A stretch of 64,000 nucleotides of DNA from Ephydatia muelleri (lineage: Eukaryota; Porifera; Demospongiae; Spongillida; Spongillidae): NCBI GenBank assembly GCA_013339895.1, contig JABACO010000007.1:4529715-4593714 (forward strand), written 5' to 3'. Below are positions 1 to 10,940 of the stretch, piece by piece. Position 1 is the stretch's first letter, and every line of letters starts with the position of its first letter. The notes under the pieces are model-generated. The model was given only the letters and a program-made list of their open reading frames with translations. It had not been told where the DNA came from and did no database searches. The position numbers and the translations under genes were made by a program.

Positions 1-131
<131 letters not shown>

Positions 132-444
132 CAATAAGACAACACCTATAGAAGTGTACAATCGACATTTATCCAAGTCACCCCACAATCACCCTTATCT
201 TTTGTTTTCTGTAATTAGCAGCTGAGTAAATTAACCCTTTGGTTTCCATATTGTTTCTCTGTCGTATCAATGATCAAAATCTCCTTGGGAAACTTTAAAA
301 AACAATTACTTTCCCTTGCGCACCAAGTACGTATTCTATTCTATGTTCCATACAATGCATGCAAGTGCTGTACATTACCTACTAGATGCAGCACACACGT
401 AAATGATCATAAAACTTAAAGGTTTGTTATTAATTATTATGCAG

Positions 445-3400
445 GTTATTAACGAAAGGAAGAAGGTGCTAGCGTCATTGGTAAGGATTTGATTTGTATT
501 TCCCGTGCCGATGCACGTCTTTGTAGAGGTGTCAGTGTATGTTTCCTCTTCCCCAGGCTGCCAGAGGAGTTAGGCCGACCGAAGGCACCCTGGGGGACTC
601 AAAGAAGGATCAGGGGAAGTACCTGGATTTTTTGGATATTCTTCTGACTGCTGTGGTAAGAAGATGCCTTTTGTAGATGCTTGTGTGTGGATGTTCATAT
701 AATTTGAATTTCTATATGTGCACTGTGTCTGTACATTTCACATTTGTAAAAGCAGTTTTAGGAAGATAACTTACTACAAAATCTAAAGCACAATCATAAA
801 CGCTCTGTGGAATTTATTTAAACACTCAAACCATTTGAACATTGTGCAGCAAGTTTGTATAAATATATGTTCTTTTCAGGATGAAGAGGGGCGTGGCCTG
901 TCGGATCTGGACATCAGGAATGAGGCTGACACGTTCATGTTTGAAGGACACGACACCACTGCCAGCGGTGAGTAATGGTGGGCTTTAGATAGTGTGAGTG
1001 GTGAGTAATGGTGGGCTTTAGATAGTGTGAGTGGTGATTACTGGTGGGATTTAGATAGAATGATTAACTTGGATTAATAACTATTCTGTGGTAACCAGAA
1101 TTTGAGTATTCTTTACTAGCCATCCTTGGCCATAGACTTCATGGATTTTTGTTGGTTTCGCAATTTTATATATTTTCAATTTTTGTCTTGGTCTATTTCT
1201 TATTATAGTGTCATGTGGAACGTTCTATACGAAAATGGGTCTTGTGGATTTCATTTTATAACATAAAATTTAAATCGATATATCTTCCGTCATATTAACG
1301 CTATCGGGTTCCTATTTTTAACACAACATACCACACCATTACTATATGTGAAAATCCATTTTGGTGTCTTACACATGCGGGGTACCGACGTTTCAAGGTC
1401 CGACACCCCGTAGGGTTCAAAACGGCCACATCTTCAGGTAGGAGTGTCCAAATCGGTTCAAATTAGGTACCTATGTAGAAGGGTCCTACCGCTATTGATT
1501 TGTTCTGTTCGTTAATTTTTGCTTTATCCGTTATGGGGATACAAGTGTGCAAAGAAATTGCATTTTTCCCGGGCGTTACGCGCCACGAACGTATTACGAC
1601 TGGCTTCGAGGACGTCCTCGTAATATGTTAATGGCGCGTAACGCCCTGGAAATATGCAATTTCTTTGCACACTTGTATCTCCATAACGGATAAAGCAAAA
1701 ATTAACGAACAGAACAAATCAATAGCGGTAGGACCCTTCTACATAGGTACCTAATTTGAACCGATTTGGACACTCCTACCTGAAGATGTGGCCGTTTTGA
1801 ACCCTACGGGGTGTCGGACCTTGAAACGTCGGTACCCCGCATGTGTAAGACACCAAAATGGATTTTCACATATAGTAATGGTGTGGTATGTTGTGTTAAA
1901 AATAGGAACCCTATAGCATTAATATGACGGAAGATATACAAATTTAAATTTTATGTTATAAAATGAAATCCACAAGACCCATTTTCGTATAGAACGTTCC
2001 ATGTAATGTCTTGATGGGTGGGTGTTGGTGGTCTTAGGACATTTGTCTCATGTATAATAAATATACATTTTTAGAGCTTGCATGAAAACGCATGTGCCCA
2101 GATGATTGTCTGTGTCTTGTATACAGGCTAAATCAGTGAAGCAAATTCCCAACATTGGGCTGTATGTTGGTTTGTTTAGTACAATTCATCATTCTCTGTT
2201 GTCCCAGGCATATGTTGGACCCTGTATCTTCTCGCCAAGCACCCAGAGCAGCAGGAGAAGTGCCGAGATGAGATCAGAACTGTGCTGGATGGCAGGAGCC
2301 ATCTTGAGTTGTGAGTATGTATGTACACACACACACACATGCACACACACACACAAACAAACAAATACACACACACACACAACTTAGAGTGACATAGATT
2401 ATGTGAACATAAGTAAACGCAAATGTCAGCACATATTACGCACATGTGTACCCTACTCAGGCCTGTGTATCCACTCTATATGTGCAGGTACATGTATATC
2501 TCCAGCTCATAGATAACATTAGTACATTTCAATTTATGAATCATGGGGAGGGTCTGAAAAAACACAAACACCATGCTGTCATCAGGGTCGGATGCAGGAT
2601 TTCAGTTTGAGGAGTCTAAGCAGTGTGTAGTATAATCTAATATGGGTGTAGGCAGCTATTAAAGAATGGAGGGCGTGGCTGGGGTGGTGCATGAGGGGCG
2701 TGGCCCACTCACCCCCCCAGGGGTAGCGCTGTATGCTCCCCTGTGAGGTGTTGCAAGGTGTGTCTTCAGAAAACCATTAGGACATGCCATGCCAGTACCT
2801 CTCTAAATGCAGAGTGTCTGCGAATGTTCGCTAAGTTAGTTTTCAGACATGATATTTAACATTCAATGAACTGCAAAATTAATACAAACCCTGCTGGACA
2901 CTTTCCCTATAAATGGGCATATTTTGATGTTGCAATTTTTTTTTTTCAGTCTACTTTTTATATTAAGGGTTACATATTCTTTTAATACTTATTATCGTGC
3001 AGCATTAAGTCGTCTGCACCTGCTTAGATACAAATACACTCACCCAACACACACACACACCACATGTGGCTGCATGTTTATATTAATGTATGCACATCAA
3101 AAACACACACATATCCACAACGTACACATACATGTGCACATGCACACACATGCGTACGCACATACAAATACATACACACATACACACACACAAACACATG
3201 CACACACTCATACACACTCATACACACTCATACACACTCATACACACACACAAACACATGCACACACACACACACACTCACACACATACACACACACATA
3301 CACACACACACACACACACACCACAGTGCAGACCTCCCCAAGCTCCAGTACACCCACTGGTGCATCAAGGAAGCCATGAGGCTATACCCACCCGTATTCC

Positions 3401-5273
3401 AGGTATTCAGGGACCTCGGTGAAGATATGATGCTTCAGGGACACCTGGTACCAAAAGGTTAATGACCATCTCCTCTCATCTGATTTCCCATGTGACCTCT
3501 CATGTGACCTCTCTTACAACCACCTTCTCTCATGTGACCTTTCTCATGTGACCTCTCATGTGACAACTCATGTGACCATCTTTCTTTTTTTTCTTCGCGT
3601 GTGAGACAAGAATATTCGAAGTGCAGCAATGAAACAGTTGTACAGTTTGGAAAGAGGCTTTTGCGAATTGTAGGACTGTTTTGTACCAGCATCCTATCAT
3701 CCACACTGTACCAGGACTGTACCTTGTTTCCTTGCTTTTTGCATATGCACTCAATTCTAATTCCCAACCACTCTCTCAATAGAGAAACTTAGTACAAGAA
3801 ACTAACTAATTATGGAGCCTATTAGTTTATCCTTTCAGTGCCGCATGGATCCTTAGGATTTAGTGGAAGATGCAGAAATGCACATCGGATGGAAATTTTG
3901 CCATTTAATTTAGTTTCTCACTGTGAAGTTCGCATCATTGCTTCCTTAATAAGACTTTTACTGATGTGGTGTGGCTGCATGCATGTGGTCCACACTTTTC
4001 ACTGGCTGCTGCACGTGTGCCCTATGTACCTTGCATTCACTGACACACAAACCCCTGCAGGTTGCTGGCTAATGATTGCAATATATCAGATACATCGTTG
4101 TCCTGAATTTTGGGAACATCTAAATTGTCCATGTGTTGGTCAATATGGCTGCTCTGATATTAATAGTAATCGAGCATTATTTTAAATGATCAGTGTTGCC
4201 ATTATGTTTATTTGTGGATCAGTTCTGTGCTTTTACATTCGCATTTTTTCTCTAGGAATTTAACCCTTTGAGATTCAGTTCAGAAATACGTCATCCTTAT
4301 GCTTATATTCCTTTCTCAGCTGGGCCAAGGTGAAACTGTTTAAATATTTTGTTTTATTTATTTTAGTCTTTGGACATTCAATGTGCATAGTGTGCACATT
4401 GTGCTTTTCCCCCAAATTGCTGTGCAAATTCAGCAGTTGAGTTCCACTGGTCTTGCTTCTTTTAACCAGTAGCCATACTTTGAATTTACATCAGTATAGT
4501 GTTAAACACTCAAGGCCAGTTTACTGTCCGTTGTTAATCAAATCTGATGACCACAAATATACATTAAATGTAGCATATTGCTGCATGTTCCTAAACTGCA
4601 CTGTATATTGAATCCTGTGTCTTTACGCTGCAGAAACTGCATTGGTCAGAGCTTCGCTATAAACGAAGAAAAGGTAGTGGTGTCTAACATTCTGCGCAGG
4701 TAAGGTCTAAGTGTCCTGTTTTGATTGAGGGAATTAATGAAATCAGTATACTCATTAATATTCCCTTGTAGCCCAGGGATTTCGCCCAATGTCATGTGCA
4801 AAAAAAAAAAAACATGACTAATTGCTGTTGTAGCAGTAAATAACTGGATAAGGCTGGGCTGCTATTGGAATTAGCATATCTATAGCTAAGAGGCATACTC
4901 ATTTTAAGTAGGTACACTATTCTAAACAAAGTTTCTGAACGGTCATAGTGGCTTACCAACCCCCACTAGTCTTGAGGATTTATAACTATCCATTAATCGC
5001 CCTAATCACTCCTTTCTCTCCCAATTCCTTAGACCAGATTTGGAACGCTTTCTTCTATATTACAAGATGGACTTTGACCATGCATGTACTCTGTATTAAT
5101 ATTAGTTGTCTTCCATTTAGCGCCCATTGTGCTATATTTCTCTCTACCTATTGAATAGGTTTGAGCTCAGAGTTGACGATTCCCACTGCATTGAAATGGA
5201 TCCCAAAGTAATTCTGAAAGCCAAGTATGACATCAAACTCGACATAAAGCCACTCCCATCCAGTGCTACGTAG
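445..5273 (+). CDS. Cytochrome P450, CYP4-like (3' exons; 5' end outside window)
   Basis: Haem-thiolate monooxygenase, expected to be anchored in the endoplasmic reticulum membrane and to oxidise fatty-acid-like or xenobiotic substrates. Exons read by splice sites and phase: 445-480, 557-655, 880-967, 2208-2310, 3327-3457, 4061-about 4120, 4256-4329, 4634-4699 and 5159-5273 (stop TAG). The I-helix motif [16 protein letters not shown] is at 880-967, the K-helix KEAMRLYPP at 3327-3457, HRCPEFWEH at 4061-4120, and the haem loop [15 protein letters not shown] is split across 4256-4329 and 4634-4699. These are CYP4-clan hallmarks. The protein ends with KPLPSSAT. Phases agree at every junction except after 4061-4120, where I find no donor in the required phase; that exon may be broken or use an unusual donor. 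N-terminal exons are not in the window. Confidence 0.88.
1217..2000. repeat. Long palindromic (foldback) element in a P450 intron
   Basis: Two near-perfect inverted arms of 369 bases (1217-1585 and 1632-2000) flank a spacer of about 46 bases. The outer ends read GGAACGTTCTATACG and its complement. No open reading frame spans it, so it looks like a non-autonomous foldback or MITE-type element. It sits inside the intron between 967 and 2208 without disturbing the coding frame. Confidence 0.93.
2325..2383. repeat. (AC)n microsatellite
   Basis: An AC-rich run starting 15 bases after the donor of the P450 exon at 2208-2310, with AAAC interruptions. Confidence 0.9.
3040..3322. repeat. (AC)n-rich intron end adjoining an exon
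   Basis: An AC-dominated tract with ACTCAT sub-repeats that runs directly into the splice acceptor (CACCACAG) of the P450 exon at 3327. The inverted P450 copy at 8733-8863 has the complementary GT tract at the same exon edge, so the repeat predates the duplication. Confidence 0.92.
3460..4055 (+). other. P450 intron with short CATGTGACC repeats
   Basis: At 3478-3575 the motif CTCATGTGACC recurs about eight times with small variations. The rest of the intron shows no recognisable coding sequence. Confidence 0.6.
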
Positions 5274-5652
5274 TGGACCTTAAAGCAGTATTCGATGCTT
5301 TTTTGAATGCAGTGTATGTGCATTGTAGAAGCTCACGTTTGCATTAAAGCTATGATGTCAGAATCCCCCTCCTCATGCAAGGCACAGCTTTTTTCCGGCA
5401 GCAGAAATCTACAATAGTCTTGGTCTGGCTCACCTTGATGTCAGACTACCTAATGTCTGCAGTGTAGATAAAATTAAATTGATTGATTTTGATTAGTTCT
5501 GGGTGTAGTGTGTGTATGTACATCTCATACTCAGTCATCATGTTACATGGGAAAGTTGTTTTAGTAGTATAGGGCTTCACTGACCTATCTTGTGATGTTG
5601 TATTATGTGCAAGGTTGGAACTGTGGGGTATATAAGGTTGGTTGGAAAATCG

Positions 5653-5658
5653 AATAAA
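5653..5658 (+). terminator. Candidate poly(A) signal for the P450 gene
   Basis: An AATAAA hexamer 380 bases downstream of the P450 stop codon. It is the first canonical hexamer I noticed in the presumed 3' UTR; use is inferred. Confidence 0.4.
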
Positions 5659-6765
5659 GAGTTTCCATTACCACATGGATATGTTTGCCATACAGTGGAC
5701 AGTTCATGTAATCACATAAAACAATGCACAAAATTTGGCAATTTGGCCTCCTACTGTTTATCCTGTCCTTGTATAGTTGTGACAAGCATCACAGTGAGCT
5801 TAGAGTTAAAGTTGATATTCCTGACAAGAGCTCAGATTTTCTGAAACAGTCGATTTTTTATCATAAATGTGATGATAGCCACATGCAGCAGTGAAAGGAT
5901 CATTACAGAGCAATCAGACACAGTAGACTAGGCCCTGAGAAACGTTCTTTCCTGATCACAGCTGGTATTCCTCCACGGTATAAGCTTAAGTTGTCCTTGT
6001 TGATTTTACAACTGTTGCCAGCTCAAATTGTGCTACTGGTTTGCTGCAAGAGGAATGAATATTAATCAGAACACCTTTAAATTCATGCACTAATGTCATG
6101 CACCTTGTATGCTACAACATTACATGAGACATGTATAGATTATCTATGTACAGATAATTTCATGCACTTTGTACATAAGAATTGTATTATTATCATGTAC
6201 TTCATGAATTGTAATACTGCACGAGATGTATTTTGTTTGAATGTGTTTCAGACTATTGACTATTAATAGCTGGTCAATGGAAATTGCTGTACGTCTAATT
6301 AACATAACCGCACTTCTCTGGTATAGGAGATGAGATGAACCCAACAAAATCCTTACATTGTGGAATTTCAAATTTGTCCTATTTTTCTTATTAGGATATG
6401 TCGGATGTTCGCAAATGAAGGCAAAGGTTTTGGATGAATAAATAATATGAACGAATTATACAACACATAAGGCATAGGCAACTTACTATGTGTGTTATCT
6501 TTAATAGGTGTAAAGATAAAATTCTACAGCAACCCAGGTTGCCACCTCAGTGAATCGCGTACCCCATACATGTACCTACCAACACATGGGTTTCATGGCT
6601 TTTAAGACATTCAGTGTATCAAATATGTTCAAGTTATTTATAAGCGAGCTAATATTCTTAATATTCTATATACAGATTATGCAAACCACTTACCAAACTT
6701 ACACCTCTCATCTCTTGAATACCACAGGAGCTATTCTGATATGGCTTTTTAAGATTATTAACCAC
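5659..6765. other. AT-rich stretch, no gene seen
   Basis: No exon with a conserved domain was recognised on either strand. Open frames are short and lack splice-consistent neighbours. Confidence 0.5.
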
Positions 6766-6769
6766 TCTG

Positions 6770-6960
6770 TTGACCTCCCCTTTAATAAATTCTTTTCCTT
6801 TGTCGATGTGAGCCACAACGCACAAGGACACTCTTCAAGTCAATGTACCTCTCTAATTTTATTCAAATGGTTATTCACATTTGGAACTCCCTCCTCCCAG
6901 ACACTCTAGTAACTGCACCAAATGTATGTGTATATAAAAAGGCAAGTTTTGTTCAGTCGA
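6770..6960 (+). mobile_element. LINE reverse-transcriptase C-terminal tail, degenerate
   Basis: The frame near 6865-6960 reads IHIWNSLLPDTLVTAPNV followed by a lysine-rich segment. This resembles the (I/V)WNSLP...V..AP...FK signature that commonly ends non-LTR retrotransposon ORF2 proteins. Only the tail is visible and the preceding frame is broken, so this is a relic. The assignment rests on motif shape alone. Confidence 0.5.
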
Positions 6961-7079
6961 CCTCATTACACATTGTAACTTTACCCATTTAAATAGGCAG
7001 TCTATAAGTGCTCCATAACCATTACTCGCCTTTCTCATTATTGCAATTAAAATAATCTAATCAAATGGTAGTTTAAACT

Positions 7080-7250
7080 AGAGTCAAACTATTATCTTCG
7101 ATGAAATTCCCGTCGAATAAGAGGCATTGGAAGGTTGAGAGGCAGCACAAAATTACATTCATTTGTGCAGAGAGTTGAAACATTGTGTAATGCCCTATGG
7201 AATAATGTTGTCACTGCATCAACTATATCAATGTGTCAACATGATATCTA
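7080..7250 (+). mobile_element. Second degenerate LINE tail
   Basis: A frame around 7125-7230 contains FVQRVETLCNALWNNVVTAST, again like the 'R...LWN.LP..VV.A' tail of non-LTR retrotransposons. It is short, with no upstream palm motifs. It differs in sequence from the tail at 6770-6960, so it is a different family or an older copy. Confidence 0.4.
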
Positions 7251-7656
7251 GGAAAAGACACAAGGGTTGGCAGAGGTAAGCTCTTACATAAGCCTAAAAC
7301 ATTACAGTTCTTAATATCATTCTTGCTTAATATGTACATGGATATGGTAATAATTAAATAAATAAATAGATAAACATACAACAATAATGATTTAAGACAG
7401 AAGTTCAGGAATAAGAGAGACTGGGCAACCCTGCTCCATCATCCATTCCTATTGCACTTCTCCATTTGGTGCGAGAGCCCCTCAACAAGTAATACAAAAT
7501 AACATGCATACATAATTCAGCTCTGTGGTGGAGGAGCTATCCTAGAGGGGACAGCTGTTGCATTGGCACAGACGAGGTTGAGATTCAACCAGCAGAGACC
7601 TCATTGAGTGCAAGAATTGTTACGCAAGAGTTGAAATGAGACCACCAGAAGCATGC

Positions 7657-7888
7657 AAAGAACTGTTAGAGTCCTCTCAGTCCTTTGTGCTTTAACATGC
7701 CATTGATAACTCTAAAGAACTGTTAGAGTCCTCTCAGTCCTTTGTGCGTTAACATGCCATAAATAACTCTAAAGAACTGTTAGAGTCCTCTTAGTCCTTT
7801 GTGCTTTAACATGCCATAAATAACTCTAAAGAATTGTTGGAGTCCTCTTAGTCCTTTGTGCTTTAACATGCCATAAATAACTCTAAAG
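7657..7888. repeat. 57-bp tandem repeat, four copies
   Basis: Units begin AAAGAACTGTTAGAGTCC at 7657, 7714 and 7771, with a diverged unit at 7828 and the fifth boundary at 7885. The spacing is exactly 57 bases each time, with only a few substitutions. The period is a multiple of three, but no open frame passes through the array. Confidence 0.95.
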
Positions 7889-8104
7889 AAAAAATGTACC
7901 AAACATGGAGTCACCCTTGACTACTGTATAAATGTGTGTGTTGTGTGCACCAGTGCATGTAATAAATTTTGGACACTCTTTAATAGCCATTATGACTCTG
8001 CCTGGAGCTCAGTTATTAGAAAGGATAATTTTATTATCACTTAAATTCATATACACACACTATAACATACTCTGGTTTTATTCAAACAGCTATTTCACTG
8101 TCTT

Positions 8105-8863
8105 CTACGTGCTGGATGGGAGTGGCTTCAGGTGGAGCTTGATGTCATACTTGGCTCTCAGTATGATTTTGGGATCCATTTCAATGCAGTGGGAATCATC
8201 GGCCCTCAGTTCAAACCTATCCAAATAATTATCATGAACATAAAGAAAACCACCTTTATTCAATTACACTGTGAAAAAAAAAAACTAAATTAAAAAGCAT
8301 TCAAGCTGCATATTGGTTTCTTAGGCAGACAACCAGATAACAGTGGTAGGTAGCTAAAATCTTGCTGTGAGAATACCACAACATCAGCTCACAACTTACC
8401 TGCGCAGAATGTTAGACACCACCACCTTTTCTTCATTTATTGCAAAGTTCTGAAGAATCAACAATTCAAGAAATAGAGTGCATCTTGAATCATCTTAGTA
8501 CATATGTACCTGTATTGAAATCCATATAGTCTTTGACTATCATTGTGTCATTTTAAGGCATTTCAAACACACACACACACACACATACACACACACACAC
8601 AAGCACACACACACACACACACACACACCCTGCCCCCCCTCCCTCGTATATCCCCCATGAATTAATGTTAACACAGCACACAGGTCTAAACAAGTGGTGG
8701 ATGGAAGTAAGGCAGCTCCTTTCCTCCCTTACCTCTAGGTACGAGATAGTCCTGGAGTAGTATATCTTCGTTAGCGTTCCTATAGATGTGCTGAACTGGT
8801 GGGTATAACCTCATGGCTTCCTTGATGCACCAGTGGGTGTACTGGAGCTTAGGAAGGTCTGCA
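8105..8863 (-). pseudogene. Inverted, decayed CYP4-like P450 copy
   Basis: Three exons match the upstream P450 on the opposite strand: 8733-8863 ([18 protein letters not shown], 131 bases as in the sister copy), 8400-8449 ([17 protein letters not shown]) and 8105-8216 (ending KPLPSST, stop). The two exons carrying the WE(H/D)P region and the PFSAGPR half of the haem loop are absent. The bases aligned with NCIGQS in the sister read as a diverged segment without the haem-ligand cysteine. No upstream exons are found to 10.8 kb. The encoded enzyme could not bind haem normally, so I call a pseudogene, although a local misassembly of a heterozygous inverted pair is an alternative. Confidence 0.85.
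8567..8629. repeat. (AC)n microsatellite
   Basis: An AC run within the region separating exons of the inverted P450 copy. Confidence 0.9.
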
Positions 8864-9225
8864 CTGTGGTGTGTGTGTGTGTGTGTGTGTGTAAGTGTGT
8901 GTGTGTGAGTGTGTTGAGTGTATGTGTGTGTGAGTGTATGTATGTGTGTGGGTGTATGTGTGTGTTGAGTGTATGTGTGTGTGAGTGTATGTGTGTGTGT
9001 GGGTGTATGTGTGTGTTGAGTGTATGTGTGTGTGTGAGTGTATGTGTGTGGGTGTATGTGTGTGTGCATGTGTTTTTGGGTATATGTGTGTGTATGTATG
9101 CAAGTGTATGTGTGCGCGAGTGTATGGGTGTGTATGTGTTTACGCACATGTGTGTGCATGTGTTATGTGGTGTGTGTGTGTGTGCGCGTGTGCATGTGTG
9201 TGTGTGTGTGTGTGTGTTGGTCATG
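8864..9225. repeat. (GT)n-rich tract with GTGAGTGTAT sub-repeats
   Basis: About 360 bases of GT-rich sequence with recurring GTTGAGTGTATGTGTGTG blocks, directly abutting the acceptor of the P450-copy exon at 8733-8863. It mirrors the AC tract at 3040-3322. Confidence 0.95.
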
Positions 9226-9239
9226 TACAGTACGCACAC

Positions 9240-10187
9240 ATGATATGAGAGACATGAGGACTGGGGACATGATACATGTGTTCTTGTATTTCAAGTGTGC
9301 TATTATCCCTTCTCAGTTACTAGTTTTAGCAAAAGGTATTACATGCACCTTCCCTTTAAATGCACATGCACAAGTTCTCATATTTTCCCCATGGCATATG
9401 TTTACTAAAACTTTTTTTCCATAGGAGTGTGTGAGAAAGCCCGGAATCCTAAACAGTCAGGGCATGAATGGATAATAAGATCAAGTGGGACATACAGGCA
9501 AGGCAAGGTGTAGCAGGGCATGGGGATGGGCACCAACCCTTCTCCATTTTTGGGTGTTCCAGGCTCCCACATTGAATTATTTCATATATTCAAAGGAGTA
9601 TGAACGCTGAACGTCTAAAAACAAACTCAATGCTTTAACACGCTGTTCCAATGTAACCCTGTATACTTAATGCATTACATGATACATGTCAGTTATAAGA
9701 AAAGGATCAAGGTTTAGAATGAATATAAAACTAGATGGGTTTTAATCACAAAATCAACAAATAATCTTAATTCTGGTCACAGAGGACAGTTATCAATCCG
9801 ATATGCAAGTAGTTTTCAGGATCATGTGCCTCATTGCAGTATTAAATGCATATCAGTGCATGACTTCAACTTAGGCTGGCTAGCAACCATTGTATTGACA
9901 AAGAACTGTTATCCAATATGATATGAGTTTTGCTCCATGATTTAGTCTAAAAAGTTGCACAAAACTCACACCCAATGAAAAACACTCAATTAGGCCTGTG
10001 TGTTTGCTGTGTGTTTGCTGTGTGCAGCTCCAGAAATGTGATTTTAAAAAGTACTACGCTTGAGACAAAAGTGGAAGGACTCATCCAATGAATACATAGG
10101 TACCTGTAAACAGCATGTTATTGTGAAGAAGAATGCATCACCATAGCAACACGGAAGGCTGTACTATTAATAGTATCAGAACCCAAG
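9240..10187. other. Intergenic, no gene seen
   Basis: No P450 upstream exons and no other domain-bearing exons were recognised here. Confidence 0.5.
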
Positions 10188-10512
10188 TACATGTACCCTG
10201 TGGGTACATGGAACAGCTCAGAGTCTGCCTCAAAGTGCTTTGCAACTCACAAGAATGGCACCCATCTCCACTGGTGAGCTTGAAAGTACTTATGAGTTGT
10301 GGTCACACCCCCAGTTTTCCGGATCCACGCATGACGTTGGGTCCCTGGTTGGCGCAGGTACACACCTACCCTGTGGGTACATGGAACAGTTCAGAGTCTG
10401 CCTCAAAGTGCTTTGCAACTCACAAAAATGGGACCCATCTCCACTGGTGAGCTTGACAGTACTTATGAGTTGTGGTCATACCCCCAGTGTTCCGGATCCG
10501 CGCGTGACGAGT
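10188..10512. repeat. Tandem duplication, period 173 bp
   Basis: The segment TGTGGGTACATGGAACAG...CCGGATCC occurs twice; TGGGTACATGGAACAG starts at 10201 and again at 10374. The copies differ by scattered substitutions, and a third copy is not seen. Confidence 0.92.
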
Positions 10513-10866
10513 TGGTTCATTTAACTTGCGGACTGCCCTCCCCCCTCCGATGAAACAGCTTCGCATACATTCTGGTAAAACTGCCCCCCCCCCCCCTCAC
10601 CACAACAAATTCCTGCCTTCCCATGGCCATACCGGGTTGATAAGATGACAAAGCAGTCACGGCCCTTTACAGAGTTTGTTATCGCCTCTTTTGTTTGTCC
10701 TTTAGCGCTTTCACTCTCATTGCTTGATCAAGGACATCTGATCAAAGCGAGTATTGGGAAGTGACGTCATAATTACACGCGGTTTGTAATCCACCGGTAT
10801 CAGATACGGCAGAATCATTTGTCTAAATTTAGCATTGCAGGGGGAGGGGGGGGAGGTCGAGTAAGG

Positions 10867-10905
10867 ATTCATCCATATGAATGAGTTCTCTGCTCGGTAT
10901 AAATA
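10867..10905 (+). promoter_or_regulatory. Conserved core promoter of the acidic-repeat gene family
   Basis: The block TTCATCCATATGAATGAGTTC followed by a TATA box (TATAAATA at 10898-10905) lies 36 bases before the ATG at 10941. The same block and TATA box precede the related loci at about 32172 (+) and 44872 (-). Conservation across three otherwise diverged loci suggests a functional promoter. The ATG at 10881 lies upstream of the TATA box and is therefore unlikely to be the start. Confidence 0.75.
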
Positions 10906-10940
10906 ATAGCTGTACACATTTAATCTATAAATCTATTTCT

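Noticed and set aside
2924-3462. TH/HT-rich frames in AC tracts (also 8686-9424 and 23357-23768)
   Set aside because: These are translations of microsatellite DNA. Only the last parts overlap the true P450 exons.
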